In this document: one piece after another, positions 34,401-44,650 of the stretch | How positions within the stretch are numbered: position 1 is the first letter of the stretch | Layout: each line of letters starts with the position of its first letter | From: Apostichopus japonicus | Taxonomy: Eukaryota > Echinodermata > Holothuroidea > Aspidochirotida > Stichopodidae | Length of the DNA stretch: 64,000 nt | NCBI RefSeq assembly: GCF_037975245.1 | Contig: NC_092574.1 | Span: forward strand, 22,099,713 to 22,163,712 | Direction: 5' to 3' | Position numbers and translations under genes: made by a program | Notes under the pieces: model-generated | Told to the model about the DNA's origin: nothing | The model's database searches: none | The model's input: the letters and a program-made list of their open reading frames with translations, nothing else

Positions 34401-37400
34401 TCCGTGGAGAACCAACATTCTTCCCTTTGCCTACTCAATCCTACTAAAACCATTTCATAATCATTTACTTTCAAAATATGTTTAAATTCATCATAAAATG
34501 TAAATCTGCAAAAACAAGTCCAGGTTGTGATAGTTAAGACGCCTGTTTAGACACTCTCTTATCCACTTATTAACTACATTATTTGCATGTCAAATTTCAG
34601 TTTAAATATTAAACAATCCTACACAGATTAACGAACTAACTTTAATGGGTTATTTTCTTCCCATTTTACATTGTAGAAAATGTTTTGAAAGAGGTTTTCA
34701 CTTAAAAATCTTCTAACATTTGGAAGATCTGAAATGTATTATTAGACAACAACTGTGCAGTACATATGACAATTTTGTGAATTTTGAAATATAAAATAGG
34801 AATTTATGTTTTAATATAACAATATGATATACTCACCACAAAGAGCAGGAAAGTATAACTCCAAAGCTCCGATCAGAAACCTAATCACGTCAAGATCCTA
34901 CAGAGAAAAGAGGAAACATCGTTTATTTCCACAAAACAAACAAACTGATGAAGCAATGTTGCTTTTAGAGGGATTTCCTGGTTTGAAAAGTTATCCAAGG
35001 ATGTTGTTGCTTAATATCATATTACAGTTAGCATGATGAATAATTTTAAATATGGAATCATTTAAAGAAATTTTTATCCCATTTTTACCTCTGTAAAAAT
35101 AAAGATTTCTATATAGATTTCTGTCAAGCATCTTGCAAATGTGTTTCAGTTTGACAAATAATCATCTGAAATTACACAGGTTTTCTCTTTTCACAGACTT
35201 ACTGAAATTAGTGGACCAACTGTGTCCAACTCTTCCAACCTTTGTTCCCATAGAAAAACATTTTCAAGAAACAAACTATTGATGCCTGAATGAAATATTA
35301 TTTGTCTTCTTAATTTTTTTTTCTTCGTTTTTATGATACATGCTTTGGTAACTGAAAGTGTAACAGTATGGCATGTACTGAACCAATTAGCAACTTAAAC
35401 CATTTATTAAAGTATCTATAACTTCCCAAGTTTCATGTCCCATTTCTCATGTCAACATTAGAAGGAAAACTGTGACAATTTTTGGGTTCCTAGACCAAAC
35501 AGTGTAATTGAAGAAAGTGCACATAGTTATATTCTGCTGTATAAGTTACCTTTGTAATCAACTTATCTGCTTTGCTTCAATGGTACTTTTGCCCGGTACT
35601 CACTCAAAGTGTAACGATAACAACGATAAGGGTCACATAGATTGGAAGCTGTGTTTCTATGTAATGACATGCCTCCTCTACCCGTCCCGTTCACAAGCTG
35701 TTTTCCTTACCATATTAGAGACACCAGCTCCAGTCATATCTTGTACAATGACCACGGGATTATCAAAGTCCTCCCATTGTAGTTTCTCTAACCAGAAGGC
35801 AATAAACTTCTTTGCTTGTCGAGTTAACTCCGGATCACCCTTCTTGCTATGCTTGACTCTGAACCACACTGGCAAAGATAACAAATAAACAAGACAACCA
35901 TAGATAAAAAAGAGAGGAAAAACAAGCGTTTTGACTATTAAACAGAGACTCCTGAGAACCATCATATATTCTAAAGTATAGATGTTCCCCAGACACCTAG
36001 GGTGATGGATGTGGCAAAGGTCAGGACAATTTATTTATCTTTTCTTTACCCAAGATGGCATTCTCAGGGTAGCTCCATCAGTCTTTGACAGCGTATGCAA
36101 GTCAGTCAAATGTTGACGGACCTGTTCAAGTTTTCTTAACACCAATTTTTCCCACAGTCCCTATGAGCTCCCAGGCCCCCAACAAAAACTTATCTCGGAC
36201 CTTCAAAGTGGTGTGAGGACCCCCGGTTGAGAAAGATGGTCCTAAAGTATGTTTACTGATATAGTTTTGGATTATGCAGAAGTAGGACAAACACTCTCAA
36301 ACTGTACAGTGCTTCACGTCAAAGAAAAATAGAAAATAACAACCAGTAAATTGACATCACGATGACAAGCAATGACAACTTTTTCAGGACTCTAGATATA
36401 GTCTACCGTAAGTGGCACATGTACAATTAAATTTTGTCTACTCACATATTCTACAGTTTTGTTTATCCCTTCCTCTGCAGTATAGAGGTCCAACAGTCTT
36501 GAATTCATCACTGAAAGAGTCCCACGTAAGATCTATAACGGCAAAATTGTAAAGAACAATGACAGCTTGCCAGAAAGTTGTTAACAACTTATGAAACTAA
36601 CAATAAAAATTCCATTAGAGGGAACACTCTTGGCTCTTTTCCAAAACAAATATGTAAAGTTAGAATCACACATAGACTTAATTTACATGCAACTGTATGA
36701 ATTACAGATTTTTTTATTATTAATGTACTGCATCGTTGATATTTACCCCTTTCTTTATTTACTATATTTTTTTTTCTCCTTTAACAAATTCAAACTTTTT
36801 ACTGTGTTTTTCTGATTAAGAATTTTTTTAGATCCTGTAGTACTATTGTGATGATTCAGTGTTGGAATGTGTCACAGTTTTGTTAGTCATGCTACTTCAA
36901 TTCTAACAGACCTATCTTTTTCACTTTTGTAAGACAGTTGCACCTTCCGACGGACAATTTTCGTCGACCCTTTCGTGACAATCTGACTAATTATGCCAAA
37001 CTGTACTGCACGTGAAGAAACTTCTGCTTCTGAAGAATTCTTCGCTTCTGAAGCCCAATTGCACCTTAAGATAGATATTTCAAGTAACACCAGTTGGCAT
37101 CTCGAGGACTCACCATTAATTTCAAACTCCTTCCTCCATTTTAGGATCTTCTCAAGTTTCTCGACGGCCACATCTACGTTGGACTTACTGATGATGAGGA
37201 CATTGTAGAGGTATTTGTCATATTTCTTCACTCTTTGAATATCCCTTGGATCAAAATCTTCATGACCTAAACATTAAAATCACAAACACTAAGGAATACT
37301 TCTAAAATGTAACACTGACAATACCAACAAGATGGAAATCAAGTGAAGAAAACAGTGGCACAAACCAGAAAACAAGAACATTCAACACGATGTATATTGT

Positions 37401-39689
37401 CAGAGGCTGGAAGAGGAAAGAAAAGACTGGAGATAAAAAAGGAAGCTTCTGAAACTATCAAATGATTTTGGTCGAATAGAAAGGAGGAATTATTTATGTA
37501 CATCAAAAGTGTTTCTTCCATTCAACAAACCACCTTCAAGGTCACTGTGAGCTTCAAACAATTGTTTACAACAAACTAATCCATTTTGACTCACAAACCT
37601 ACCAAGAATGTTGCAAGCTATCACACATGTATGATAAACCAATAGTCTCCTTCCCTTGAGCCAATTGTTGTTCAAACAAAGTTTAAACCTAAATTTCAAA
37701 GTTAACTTTAAAACTATTTTCTCTCTGAAAATATTTGTCTTTAAATTATTCTGCTGATTATGAATTTTTTGGGGGAAAAAGTACCTTATTGTGATAAAAA
37801 TTTGATACTGCCTATTACCTTTTAGTATATACCGACTTAAACAATGTAAACTGTCACAAAAGGGTATTGTTTCTAGTCGTTATTTACAATAACATACGTA
37901 CAAGATCAGACTGGAAAGTAAATTACAAAATCATCAAACCTGTTGGATATTTATCAAAGAAAGTTTTCCTGAATTCATCAATTAGATCCTGGTTGTACTG
38001 CAAAGGAATCAAGAATAAAAGGAAACATCATTATATCTGAGCAATTCTGCAAACCAGATGGTTTTGAACTTAACAACATGATGGACTTGTGGAGATGCAT
38101 ACAGTATTTGGAGGATGTAGATACTGAACAGATGTAGATACTGATGTAGCTTGCTGTCCAATTTTCAAGTGTCCGATCTTTTTCAAAATTTGTACATGCA
38201 TTCTACCCTGTCCAGGTTCATTCTAAAATACACTCATGTACACTTGGAAATAAAAGCATTCGGAAACACGGGAAACTAGATAATTTGAACAATGTTGTAG
38301 CTTAATTGACTTATGCTGCTTATCAAAACACTGTCCTCATTCAAAATATTGAAGCATGTCTGCAGTAGCTTCGACAGTAAATAGGAGAAAAATGTCAAAA
38401 ACTGGTGTAGCCTCACTTTGAAGAGACACAACCTTTGCCTCATTTCCCACTTCCAAGAACATGACCATTTTCTAAGCAAGGAAAAACCAAACTTGAAATT
38501 TTAGATCAGATCAAAACCTTAGGAGGAGGGAAATTTAAAGGATTCCATGTTTGGGCCTGCCTTGGCTGTTGACCTACTTAATGTGTATATTTTAATGAAG
38601 TCCCTGACATGGGCAATAACTTGTACACCAATGGAGCTTAAAATAAGTATACTTGCTTGTTTACTTAAAGCTATAGTACACCTCAAATGTCTAAAATGCA
38701 ACAGCCTTATTTTGTTCCTATGTCATGAGACCCTCTATCCATAACTGCCAGTCTCTTTCAGAAGATCACTTGAAGAGGGAGGGTGGCAACTCAAGGTAAA
38801 TATTGCAATAGTTATAGTCTATTGTAGACCTAACTATTGCAGATTTAGTAAAGGCATACAGAATTGATGTTGTGGGCTAGGAATTCTCTTTATACATGCA
38901 GTTATGTTGTGTTGTATTGTATTTGCGTATGTGCCATTATCTGTATTATATGTACTATCTGTTACGTGATATTATGTAACCTGCACTTGCAATGTACAAC
39001 TTAGCATGTTGAAGGCCTACACATTATAGAACAGACAATTCAAAGTGTGTACAGAACATCTGTTGCTTATCCCAACATCTTTCACTTTTCTGCAATGTGA
39101 CCATTGCTAAGAGAGAAAGCACTGCTGTTCACATCTTTCTTAAAAATTAGGAGACATATGACACAAAGGAAGAACGAAAAGTTGTAACGCTATGTCACAT
39201 TGGAGTAGTCATGTCTACAGTAATAAAACACACGAATTCGCGTTCATTTCATTTCCCCTCACGTTTAACTCCTCCCCTCCCCCCCCCCAACATCCCCTCA
39301 CATAGGCCTACTGGTAGTGTTAACTTACTGTCAGCAGTCTAATCTCTCCAGCCTGGCCTTACGTTAAATAGATTAGATTCAGGCTTAAATTAGCTTAATT
39401 CTATACCTAACTTAGTAAAAAGACTAAAGTCATCGGCTTTTTATTTATTAGCAGCATTATAAACAAATCATGATAAAAATGTTTATTTGGATTCGCGAAA
39501 CTCATTCACGTGCTGTTTCATGTGAGTTACGATCATTACAAAGTCATAACGCTAGGGACATCGTCAATTTAACATAAAGTATCCTATTCCTAGACTTGTC
39601 AAACTAAGTTCTTTCAAAGCTAAAGTCAACTTTAACCTTTTACTTCGATTCTCCAACTTCTAACTCACCCGTTGTAACCTAACGACCAT
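25289..39689 (-). CDS. MOSPD2: MOSPD2, motile sperm domain-containing protein 2, complete
   Basis: Sixteen exons on the minus strand (high to low): 39669-39689, 37940-37997, 37114-37266, 36446-36532, 35711-35868, 34837-34897, 34295-34333, 32675-32799, 30874-31161, 29833-29970, 28619-28686, 28314-28422, 27548-27644, 26606-26738, 25853-25937, 25289-25477. Every junction is GT-AG and the total is 1,809 nt, 602 residues plus stop. Domains: CRAL-TRIO with its N-terminal helices (1-235), acidic and charged linker (235-376), MSP domain (about 385-510), short helical region, and a single hydrophobic anchor (559-578). Human MOSPD2 (518 aa) has the same order. In mammals it is ER-anchored and its MSP domain binds FFAT motifs at membrane contact sites. 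Here the linker is longer and about 24 residues follow the anchor. The MOSPD2 family call is firm. Confidence 0.96.
25853..25937 (-). CDS. MOSPD2: MOSPD2 exon 15
   Basis: The acceptor is gattactttcctaag and the donor gtaacc; it enters in phase 2 and leaves in phase 0. It encodes LKCMCETPPEALVTNHDIL then KELHILTKK, a helical segment before the anchor. Confidence 0.88.
26606..26738 (-). CDS. MOSPD2: MOSPD2 exon 14: end of MSP domain
   Basis: The acceptor is cattactttag and the donor gtaaga; it enters in phase 1 and leaves in phase 2. It encodes DKFLVLSTELGDE, then AQLMEFWRTVSKSTVVEHR. Human has DRFLIMAAEM...LTQFWKEVPRNKVMEHRL. Confidence 0.96.
27548..27644 (-). CDS. MOSPD2: MOSPD2 exon 13: MSP domain
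   Basis: The acceptor is attttccag and the donor gtaagt; it enters in phase 0 and leaves in phase 1. It encodes VKTTSPDKYRVRPSSGHINP then EASVVIEIIYLG. Human has VRTTAPEKYRVKPSNSSCDPGASVDIVV. The KTT..KYxVRPxxG signature binds FFAT peptides in MSP domains. Confidence 0.97.
28314..28422 (-). CDS. MOSPD2: MOSPD2 exon 12: MSP domain
   Basis: The acceptor is attccttag and the donor gtatgt; it enters in phase 2 and leaves in phase 0. It encodes PGESLIFKPTGN, then STFTVSNMTDSKVAYK. This is the conserved N-terminal half of the MSP fold (LxLxNxTxxxVAFKV). Confidence 0.95.
28619..28686 (-). CDS. MOSPD2: MOSPD2 exon 11: basic segment into the MSP domain
   Basis: The acceptor cttttttag precedes AAGAAAGC and the donor is gtttgt. 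It enters in phase 0 and leaves in phase 2. It encodes KKATIAKKKKMKEVHVGPLI. Human has KAFKKPLSVFKGPLLHISP. Confidence 0.85.
29386..29832. repeat. 111-bp tandem repeat (4 copies) abutting the MOSPD2 exon 10 donor
   Basis: Copies are spaced 110-111 bp apart (ttacactggtctttaactga at 29,391, 29,501 and 29,612, then the related tttagacttggctttaactg at 29,722). Each includes cttacatg(c/g)catctctact and atggcggctcagtggcacct. A fifth partial match is the end of exon 10 itself (29,833-29,860). Confidence 0.93.
29833..29970 (-). CDS. MOSPD2: MOSPD2 exon 10: charged linker
   Basis: The acceptor is tgcccttcccgtag and the donor gtaagg, phase 0 on both sides. It encodes VHFADDSERNKEEVGESQRS, KEKANESLENKENAAP and SQSSVKAKSK. 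Three ESxRxxKE-like heptads suggest a short internal repeat. The last 22 bases and the donor are also present in the adjacent intronic tandem array. Confidence 0.9.
30355..30715. repeat. Degenerate repeat of about 25 bp in a MOSPD2 intron
   Basis: Around 14 divergent units of the form gtgacaggcaatattactgt followed by tcatg. Confidence 0.8.
30874..31161 (-). CDS. MOSPD2: MOSPD2 exon 9: acidic linker
   Basis: The acceptor is tatctccgaag and the donor gtcagt, phase 0 on both sides. It begins DTYEWSYPPPEQF (human DPFKYSYPPL) and contains an uninterrupted Glu/Asp run of about 13 residues followed by a disordered segment (RPGTSGKSMPPMPSKEGGD). The acidic run is encoded by a GAG/GAA-rich microsatellite-like tract at about 31,072-31,102. 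Confidence 0.93.
31500..31830. repeat. Degenerate low-copy repeat in a MOSPD2 intron
   Basis: Words such as aatgagtcat, ttggctttaac, aacc(a)aattgac and acccacc recur every 60-80 bp (for example near 31,540, 31,640, 31,735, 31,790). This is an old, diverged array; the boundaries are uncertain. Confidence 0.4.
32675..32799 (-). CDS. MOSPD2: MOSPD2 exon 8: end of CRAL-TRIO
   Basis: The acceptor is ttactttcccatag and the donor gtaagt; it enters in phase 1 and leaves in phase 0. It encodes AIWKIIERLLSEESKAHLKF and EADQLPPHMGGT. The LPPHMGGT ending is the hallmark of MOSPD2 CRAL-TRIO, as in the human protein. Confidence 0.97.
32936..33050 (+). repeat. Polypurine minisatellite, unit about 24 bp
   Basis: An almost pure A/G strand of about 110 bp with repeats of gagaacaaagggagggggag. 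It is a homopurine tract of the kind able to form triplex DNA. Confidence 0.85.
33170..33450 (-). mobile_element. Probable tRNA-derived SINE copy, decayed
   Basis: On the minus strand the segment begins gaggagcgttgtggtcat, then aaggcaatgaacttgcgatc and aagtcctggctaggtt. This resembles a tRNA-like SINE head with A-box-like and degenerate B-box-like parts. A tail containing ttgggcaaggcatgtaatct follows. The family was recognised by general resemblance only. Confidence 0.45.
34295..34333 (-). CDS. MOSPD2: MOSPD2 exon 7 (39-bp microexon)
   Basis: The acceptor is ctcctttaacag and the donor gtaggt, phase 1 on both sides. It encodes EMLYIYEMPWILN, matching human KIVIFDMPWLMN. It was recognised by homology and phase. 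Confidence 0.93.
34837..34897 (-). CDS. MOSPD2: MOSPD2 exon 6: CRAL-TRIO core
   Basis: The acceptor is ttttctctgtag and the donor gtgagt; it enters in phase 0 and leaves in phase 1. It encodes DLDVIRFLIGALELYFPALC. Human has DMDFVRFIINCFKVYYPKYL. Confidence 0.95.
35711..35868 (-). CDS. MOSPD2: MOSPD2 exon 5: CRAL-TRIO core
   Basis: The acceptor is tgttatctttgccag and the donor gtaagg. It enters in phase 1 and leaves in phase 0. It encodes WFRVKHSKKGDPE, AKKFIAFWLEKLQWEDFDNP and VVIVQDMTGAGVSNM. Human has KLIAFWLERYAKRENGKPVTVMFDLSETG. Confidence 0.96.
36446..36532 (-). CDS. MOSPD2: MOSPD2 exon 4
   Basis: The acceptor is cgttatag and the donor gtgagtag, phase 1 on both sides. It encodes DLTWDSFSDEFKTVGPLYCR then GRDKQNCRI, leading into LWFRVKH of the next exon. 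It corresponds to human VIYLHGYDKEGNKLFWIRVK, here weakly conserved. Confidence 0.88.
37114..37266 (-). CDS. MOSPD2: MOSPD2 exon 3: CRAL-TRIO N-terminal helices
   Basis: The acceptor is aatgtttag and the donor gtgagt, phase 1 on both sides. It encodes GHEDFDPRDIQRVKKYDKYL then VAVEKLEKILKWRKEFEIN. The LKWRKEF signature is typical of CRAL-TRIO-N. Human has DESFQWRKEISVN. Confidence 0.95.
37940..37997 (-). CDS. MOSPD2: MOSPD2 exon 2
   Basis: The acceptor is ttgattcctttgcag and the donor gtttga. It encodes YNQDLIDEFRKTFFDKYPT, matching the human N-terminal LISETRRRFEAEY helix. It enters in phase 0 and leaves in phase 1. Confidence 0.88.
39669..39689 (-). CDS. MOSPD2: MOSPD2 exon 1 (start codon)
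   Basis: The minus strand reads ATGGTCGTTAGGTTACAACG followed by G and the donor gtgagtta (phase 0), giving MVVRLQR. It was chosen because it is the nearest upstream ATG followed directly by a strong donor in the phase that exon 2 requires. The purine at -3 (gtcaaaATGg) gives a good start context. Other upstream starts cannot be excluded. Confidence 0.7.
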
Positions 39690-42539
39690 TTTGACATCCT
39701 CCTTCGCAACTATTTGTTACTTGAGACTCCAATAGCGCTACTACCGATCTTACGGAAGTGAACCCTGCTCTTAGTAAGCACTAACTTTCTGGTATCACGG
39801 GACCAATGCCGACGGCAGTTTCAACATCAATTAATCAACAGACCTAATCGATACATGCTAAAATAAACCTCACAGACTGAACATACACGGTGGGTCTGAA
39901 ATATTGAACAAATATGTCAATAGTCATAGAAAGGCTATGCCATGCAATATGGAAATATTTTCACAGGTGGCGTACCCAGTTCTACTATGGTCATACCACC
40001 AGTAGTTTTATTAGCAAGGAGCAACATATGCTCCTGGTGAAACAATGGAAAAGGACCCCCACGAAGGAGATTGACATTTGGTAGATCCAGATGCCAGCTA
40101 ACCTTCATAGCAGGTGTGGATATGTACCATAATCAAACAGTGGTATTACGGATGCAGCTAACGGGTGCAGGAGTAATACACGTCCCGGGGCTGTGCGGGC
40201 AAGATGCCAGCATATGGCACTCTCAGGCTTTCTGTGTTGAGGACAGGAGTTTGAATTCACATTTATTTATTTATGTAATGGAAGCTAATAGATATAACCA
40301 GTTTGAGTAACACATAATAACGATGCTGCTAGATATTTACTATCAATTAAATCAATTTAATTTTTAAGGGACTGACTTCCAAGTGAAGGCCGGCCGGGTC
40401 CATATTTGATGGGGCCAAGGGGCCTTAAGCAGTAGGCTACATTGGACCATATGAAGCATAATAATAAGTTTTAATGGGCCCGATTGGCAGATTAGAGAAA
40501 GAACTCATTTTGATATCAAACGAATAAGCACATGGTCCCTATATATGCCGTACGTGTGGCAGTATTACTGACTGCACGTTTAATATCACAAAGCCTAATA
40601 GCATATTTCGGGGCCCGCCTACGGCCACCCATGCAGTGGCCATCTTCAGGCAGGTGGTTATTTTATTCTTCACTGCAGTATCTGTCACCGAACCCCGGCC
40701 CTCACCCCCGAGAGGCCGAAAAGGCCTGGTTACACCACTGAGGGTACCACATTAATTAAAATTCATCACTCTCCGAGCCCGCTAAAGCATAAAAAGATTT
40801 TAATCGAACCATTTTGTGCCATATATTAATGGCTGGACACTTCAGAGGCGACGGATCCAGAGGCACATGGTGATGTGCCTAACCTCCCGGCCCTCCCCCT
40901 GACCTGCCCAAAAGTGCGCCGTTCAAATATGAACTGAAAACTCTAAATCCTGCGTCCAGGATCGCTACGTAATGGAACAGAATGTACGTGTTCCACTGTC
41001 TGACCAATTTCTCATTAATCCTTGACCGAGGTGGGGGGGGGGTGGAGGGGGTAAGGAGAGGTGTGAAAGCAATCCCGTTCGTCAATACTGTGCCACCCAA
41101 TGGAAAACGATCGTTGGAATCCAAGAACATAAATTTCTATCAAATCTATGGAAGATCTCTACACAGCAGCAGCAATTAATATGCATGAACAGGTGAAATA
41201 TTTGGATTCTGGTGGGTTGAAATAATTTACATGGTGAGCACTGTATACCTCTGTACCAGATGCTCACCATGAATCGAAAAAATAAACTATTGAAAAGAGT
41301 CATGGCAGGTTGATCGAGGGGAAGATAACTGCACCCGCCCCCCGACATTTCACACTACCCCAACCCCCACCCACCCACTCCCTCATATCCGAGGAACAAT
41401 CGATATCAAATTATCTATCACGCACATGCCATAATGTGCAATTGTGGCCACTATATCTAACCTCTTTTAAGCCTATGCCTCCGCCAAGTTTTGTTTTGCT
41501 ATATATATAGCCAGGGTTAGCAGGCTGATCACTCAAGCTTGCATTCAATGTTCGTGCGAATTTCTGTGGGTCAAACTCAAAGCTATTTCGAATGGAAAAA
41601 ATTTGTTAAGATATTAACAAGAAATAAACTCTAATTCGGAAGATTCCTACATTAGCAACTAGCATGATTCCACCTCATTTTGTCTCAAAAGAAAACTTGT
41701 TCCTTGTTTCCCAATTTGCACATTGGATATTGCAGTGCTAGTATGCATATTTTCCTTGAGGGGTGGGGGGGGTGGCGTTGATGGAGTGATGTGTAAACGC
41801 AAATAAGATAATACAATAAGAGTTATAAAGGGTACTAAATATAAGGCTGCATCAGTCCAATCGAATTTCTGCAAAGTGCCCTTTGATGTCGGTGCCCCCC
41901 CCCCCCAGATTAAAAGTGCTTCCGCCGCCCTTGATGGAAATTGCTACGGTTAGTAGGATGGCTGTTCAAATTTAAAGTGTTTCGCTCAAGTTTTTTTGTG
42001 CTTCTTCAATGAGATGTTTGGACTCGAATATTTCATCACTTAGATTTTTACTAGATGTCGCATTGGAAAATATTCCTTGTATAAATTCATACAGGCTTTA
42101 TGTAAAGAGAACATATAAAGAAGCTCGCTTGTTGCGAGTTCCTGTGCGATATATCTATTATCTTCACATCGCGTATCAAATACTTAGTGTATGATAATCC
42201 ATCGAGACTCGGGGATCTATTTTGAATGGTTTAACAGGCATTTTCTGGATCTTGCTGTTGAAAAGTGTCAAGGTTTTACAAGCGTCGCAATCTGAAGTTT
42301 CCAAGTTCAGTCATATCGTCTTGAGAGGAACTTCTTATTTGTCCCTTCTGTTCGACTCAGAGCCGTATGTAGACACGTCTCTGATTCGACTCAAAGCCGT
42401 ATTATCAGAGTCGTGTGCAGCGCTTCCCCAACAACTCACCATCCGCGTTCAATAATGCTAACATTGTGCAAAGACTAAGTTATGACAGAAACTGTAAAAT
42501 TAGGCTAGACTGCTACGGGAACTGCGCTGCACTGTCCAA
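39690..42539. other. Upstream region of MOSPD2, no gene recognised
   Basis: This region carries the MOSPD2 5' UTR and promoter region (not resolved). The rest is noncoding with C-rich runs (39,282; 41,889) and repetitive-looking segments at 40,380-40,760 and 40,840-40,900. A CpG-richer patch lies at about 42,280-42,560. Confidence 0.5.
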
Positions 42540-43099
42540 CACTTAAATGCGAGTAGAAAATTGCATCTTTGACTTCAGTTTTGTGTCTTCAAAGTCATCT
42601 TCAGTGAATGGTGAGTATCTTTTTGAAATATTATAATCATAGAATAATGTTGTAACGGTGTGTGACTATGGTAGTCGGTTATGCTTTACTTGACTACTTG
42701 CCTACTACCTTGCCTACAATACTACCATAGGTTTGGTCAGTACGGTAAGTAAGGCATACTAACGTTACAGCAATACTTTTTTTTTAAACTGTAACGGTGT
42801 AGGCTAATGAACTTGATCGATGTCCACATCGCCCGGTTAAGATGTTATCCAGAAGCTGCTTGAATGAGAGCACACTTGAGGCAGATTTGAGCTCTGTTGG
42901 TAGTTAACCAACAGGAGGATGGAGCTTCGATAACGCGAATTTTTCTAACAGCCCTTTGGGCTCTGAGAGTTTCATAGTTCAAATCATGGGTTGTACAAAA
43001 TGATGGTGCGGTCAGCTACAACAAGGTGAAGAATGTTTTGGGGCTTAATGCCATGGGTTCCTTATACAAGGTCATGATGCCTTAGTGATCCTATCGTCA

Positions 43100-43772
43100 A
43101 AGACGCATAGCAATGGTACAAATAAAGGACAATGGTATTAATTGGCACCAATTGCATTATATAAATCCCTACCTTGGAGTCGAACTTTCAAGTGACCTTA
43201 CTTGGTCAAAACACATCAACCAGTCGGTAAATAGTGCCAATAAAATCCTTTGGTCTTATCAAACAAAATTTTTGGAATTGTGCATCATCGGCAAGAGAAA
43301 CAGCATATAAAGCTCTTGTTAGACCCAAACTGGAATATGCCAGTGTAATCTGGGACCCTCATCAGCAAATCCACAAAGAATCCTTGGAAAAAGTTCAGCG
43401 ACGTGCTGCCAGGTTCGTCAAAAATGACTATACACTGTAGTTGCTTTAGTAGTGTCACAGACATGTTAAAAGAACTCAATTGGGATACTCTCGAAAACAG
43501 AAGAATCAAAGCACGACTTGTTACCATTTATAAAGAGACTCATGGCCTAATTCCAAGCAACATAAATAACCTTCTTGAAGACAAAGACAAACCAACTACA
43601 CGTCTATCTCACAGTTTGAATTATAAAATTCCTCAAGCTCAAAAGAACTGTTATAAATATTCGCTTTATCCTTGCACCATTCCTCAGTGGAACGCACTCC
43701 CACCTGATATGAAATCAGCACCAAACACCGCCTCCTTCAAGTTCATGCTGGAAAGTCAGCAGCACCATTAGC
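43100..43772 (+). pseudogene. Degraded 3' end of a non-LTR retrotransposon reverse transcriptase
   Basis: Three overlapping reading frames give YLGVELSSDLTWSKHI, then YKALVRPKLEYASVIWDP and VQRRAARFVKNDYT, then ELNWDTLENRRIKARLVTIY and IPQWNALPPDMKSAPNTASF. These are hallmarks of the C-terminal RT region of Jockey/CR1-like LINEs. Two frameshifts (near 43,262 and 43,436) break it, and the 5' end is missing. Confidence 0.88.
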
Positions 43773-44545
43773 AAAACTCGAAGGACTGCACGTCAACAGC
43801 CACATCAGGGGCGATTTGTGCAGTACCACACCAAGACCAAGACCTTTATAAAATACCAAGGTTCTCATCTTCAAAATAAGCATGAGGATTGTAATGAAGA
43901 TGGGTTAGGCCCCCCATAGGCTAGTATTAAGTGTGGATACCTACTTTTAGATGGTAGTAAATGATTGTGCAACATGAGCATGGATGACTATTCTCTAAAT
44001 TTCTTGCATGTTTGGAATAACATGGATGACCTTTTAGCTCAGACTCACACTAAAGAGCTAGGCCTACAGTAGTGTTAAAGTCTTTGAAAATGCACATAGG
44101 TTTAAACACCTTTTATTTAATATTAAGGTCTTGTTTCCATACATTGTTAGGCCTAACTTTGAAAATTATTTGATGTTCATATTCTGTTATGCCAAATAAC
44201 TGCAGTGCATAGTAGACAGTCACTGTATAGGATGGGAATATTGAGAACCACATATCACTATATATGTAAATATAATCTCTACATGCATATTATATCCACA
44301 ATATTCAAGATTTACAGTAGTATTTATTGAAGCAAACTGTATAAAACCAAAAGGAGTTTCCTCTGTGGCATAGGCAAAGAATATTACTCTGCAATCAGCC
44401 ACTATGTTGAAAATAGCTTCAAAGTTAAAATTTGGCCTTTCGTGGCAGTTGGCAATTTCTAGCAGTAAGAGTCAGTTGTCATACAATGAGCCTACAACAG
44501 TTAATAGCATAAGTTTATTACGGAATTGGCCTCTAAGTAAAAGGT

Positions 44546-44650
44546 GACCACACATTCCGACTTCTAGGAACAGTCCCAGATTTCATGTACAGCCCCCGGA
44601 TTAAAATTGTCCCATGAATACTGTACCTTCAGGTTTGAAAAAGACCATGA
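44546..44650. repeat. Dispersed repeat fragment related to 20,556-20,690
   Basis: It shares gtcccagatttcatg and aaattgtcc-type words in the same order with the segment at 20,556. Boundaries are approximate. Confidence 0.4.

Noticed and set aside
36887-37231. Long minus ORF extending MOSPD2 exon 3 downstream
   Set aside because: Only 37114-37266 matches CRAL-TRIO. The rest follows a strong gtgagt donor and is intronic.
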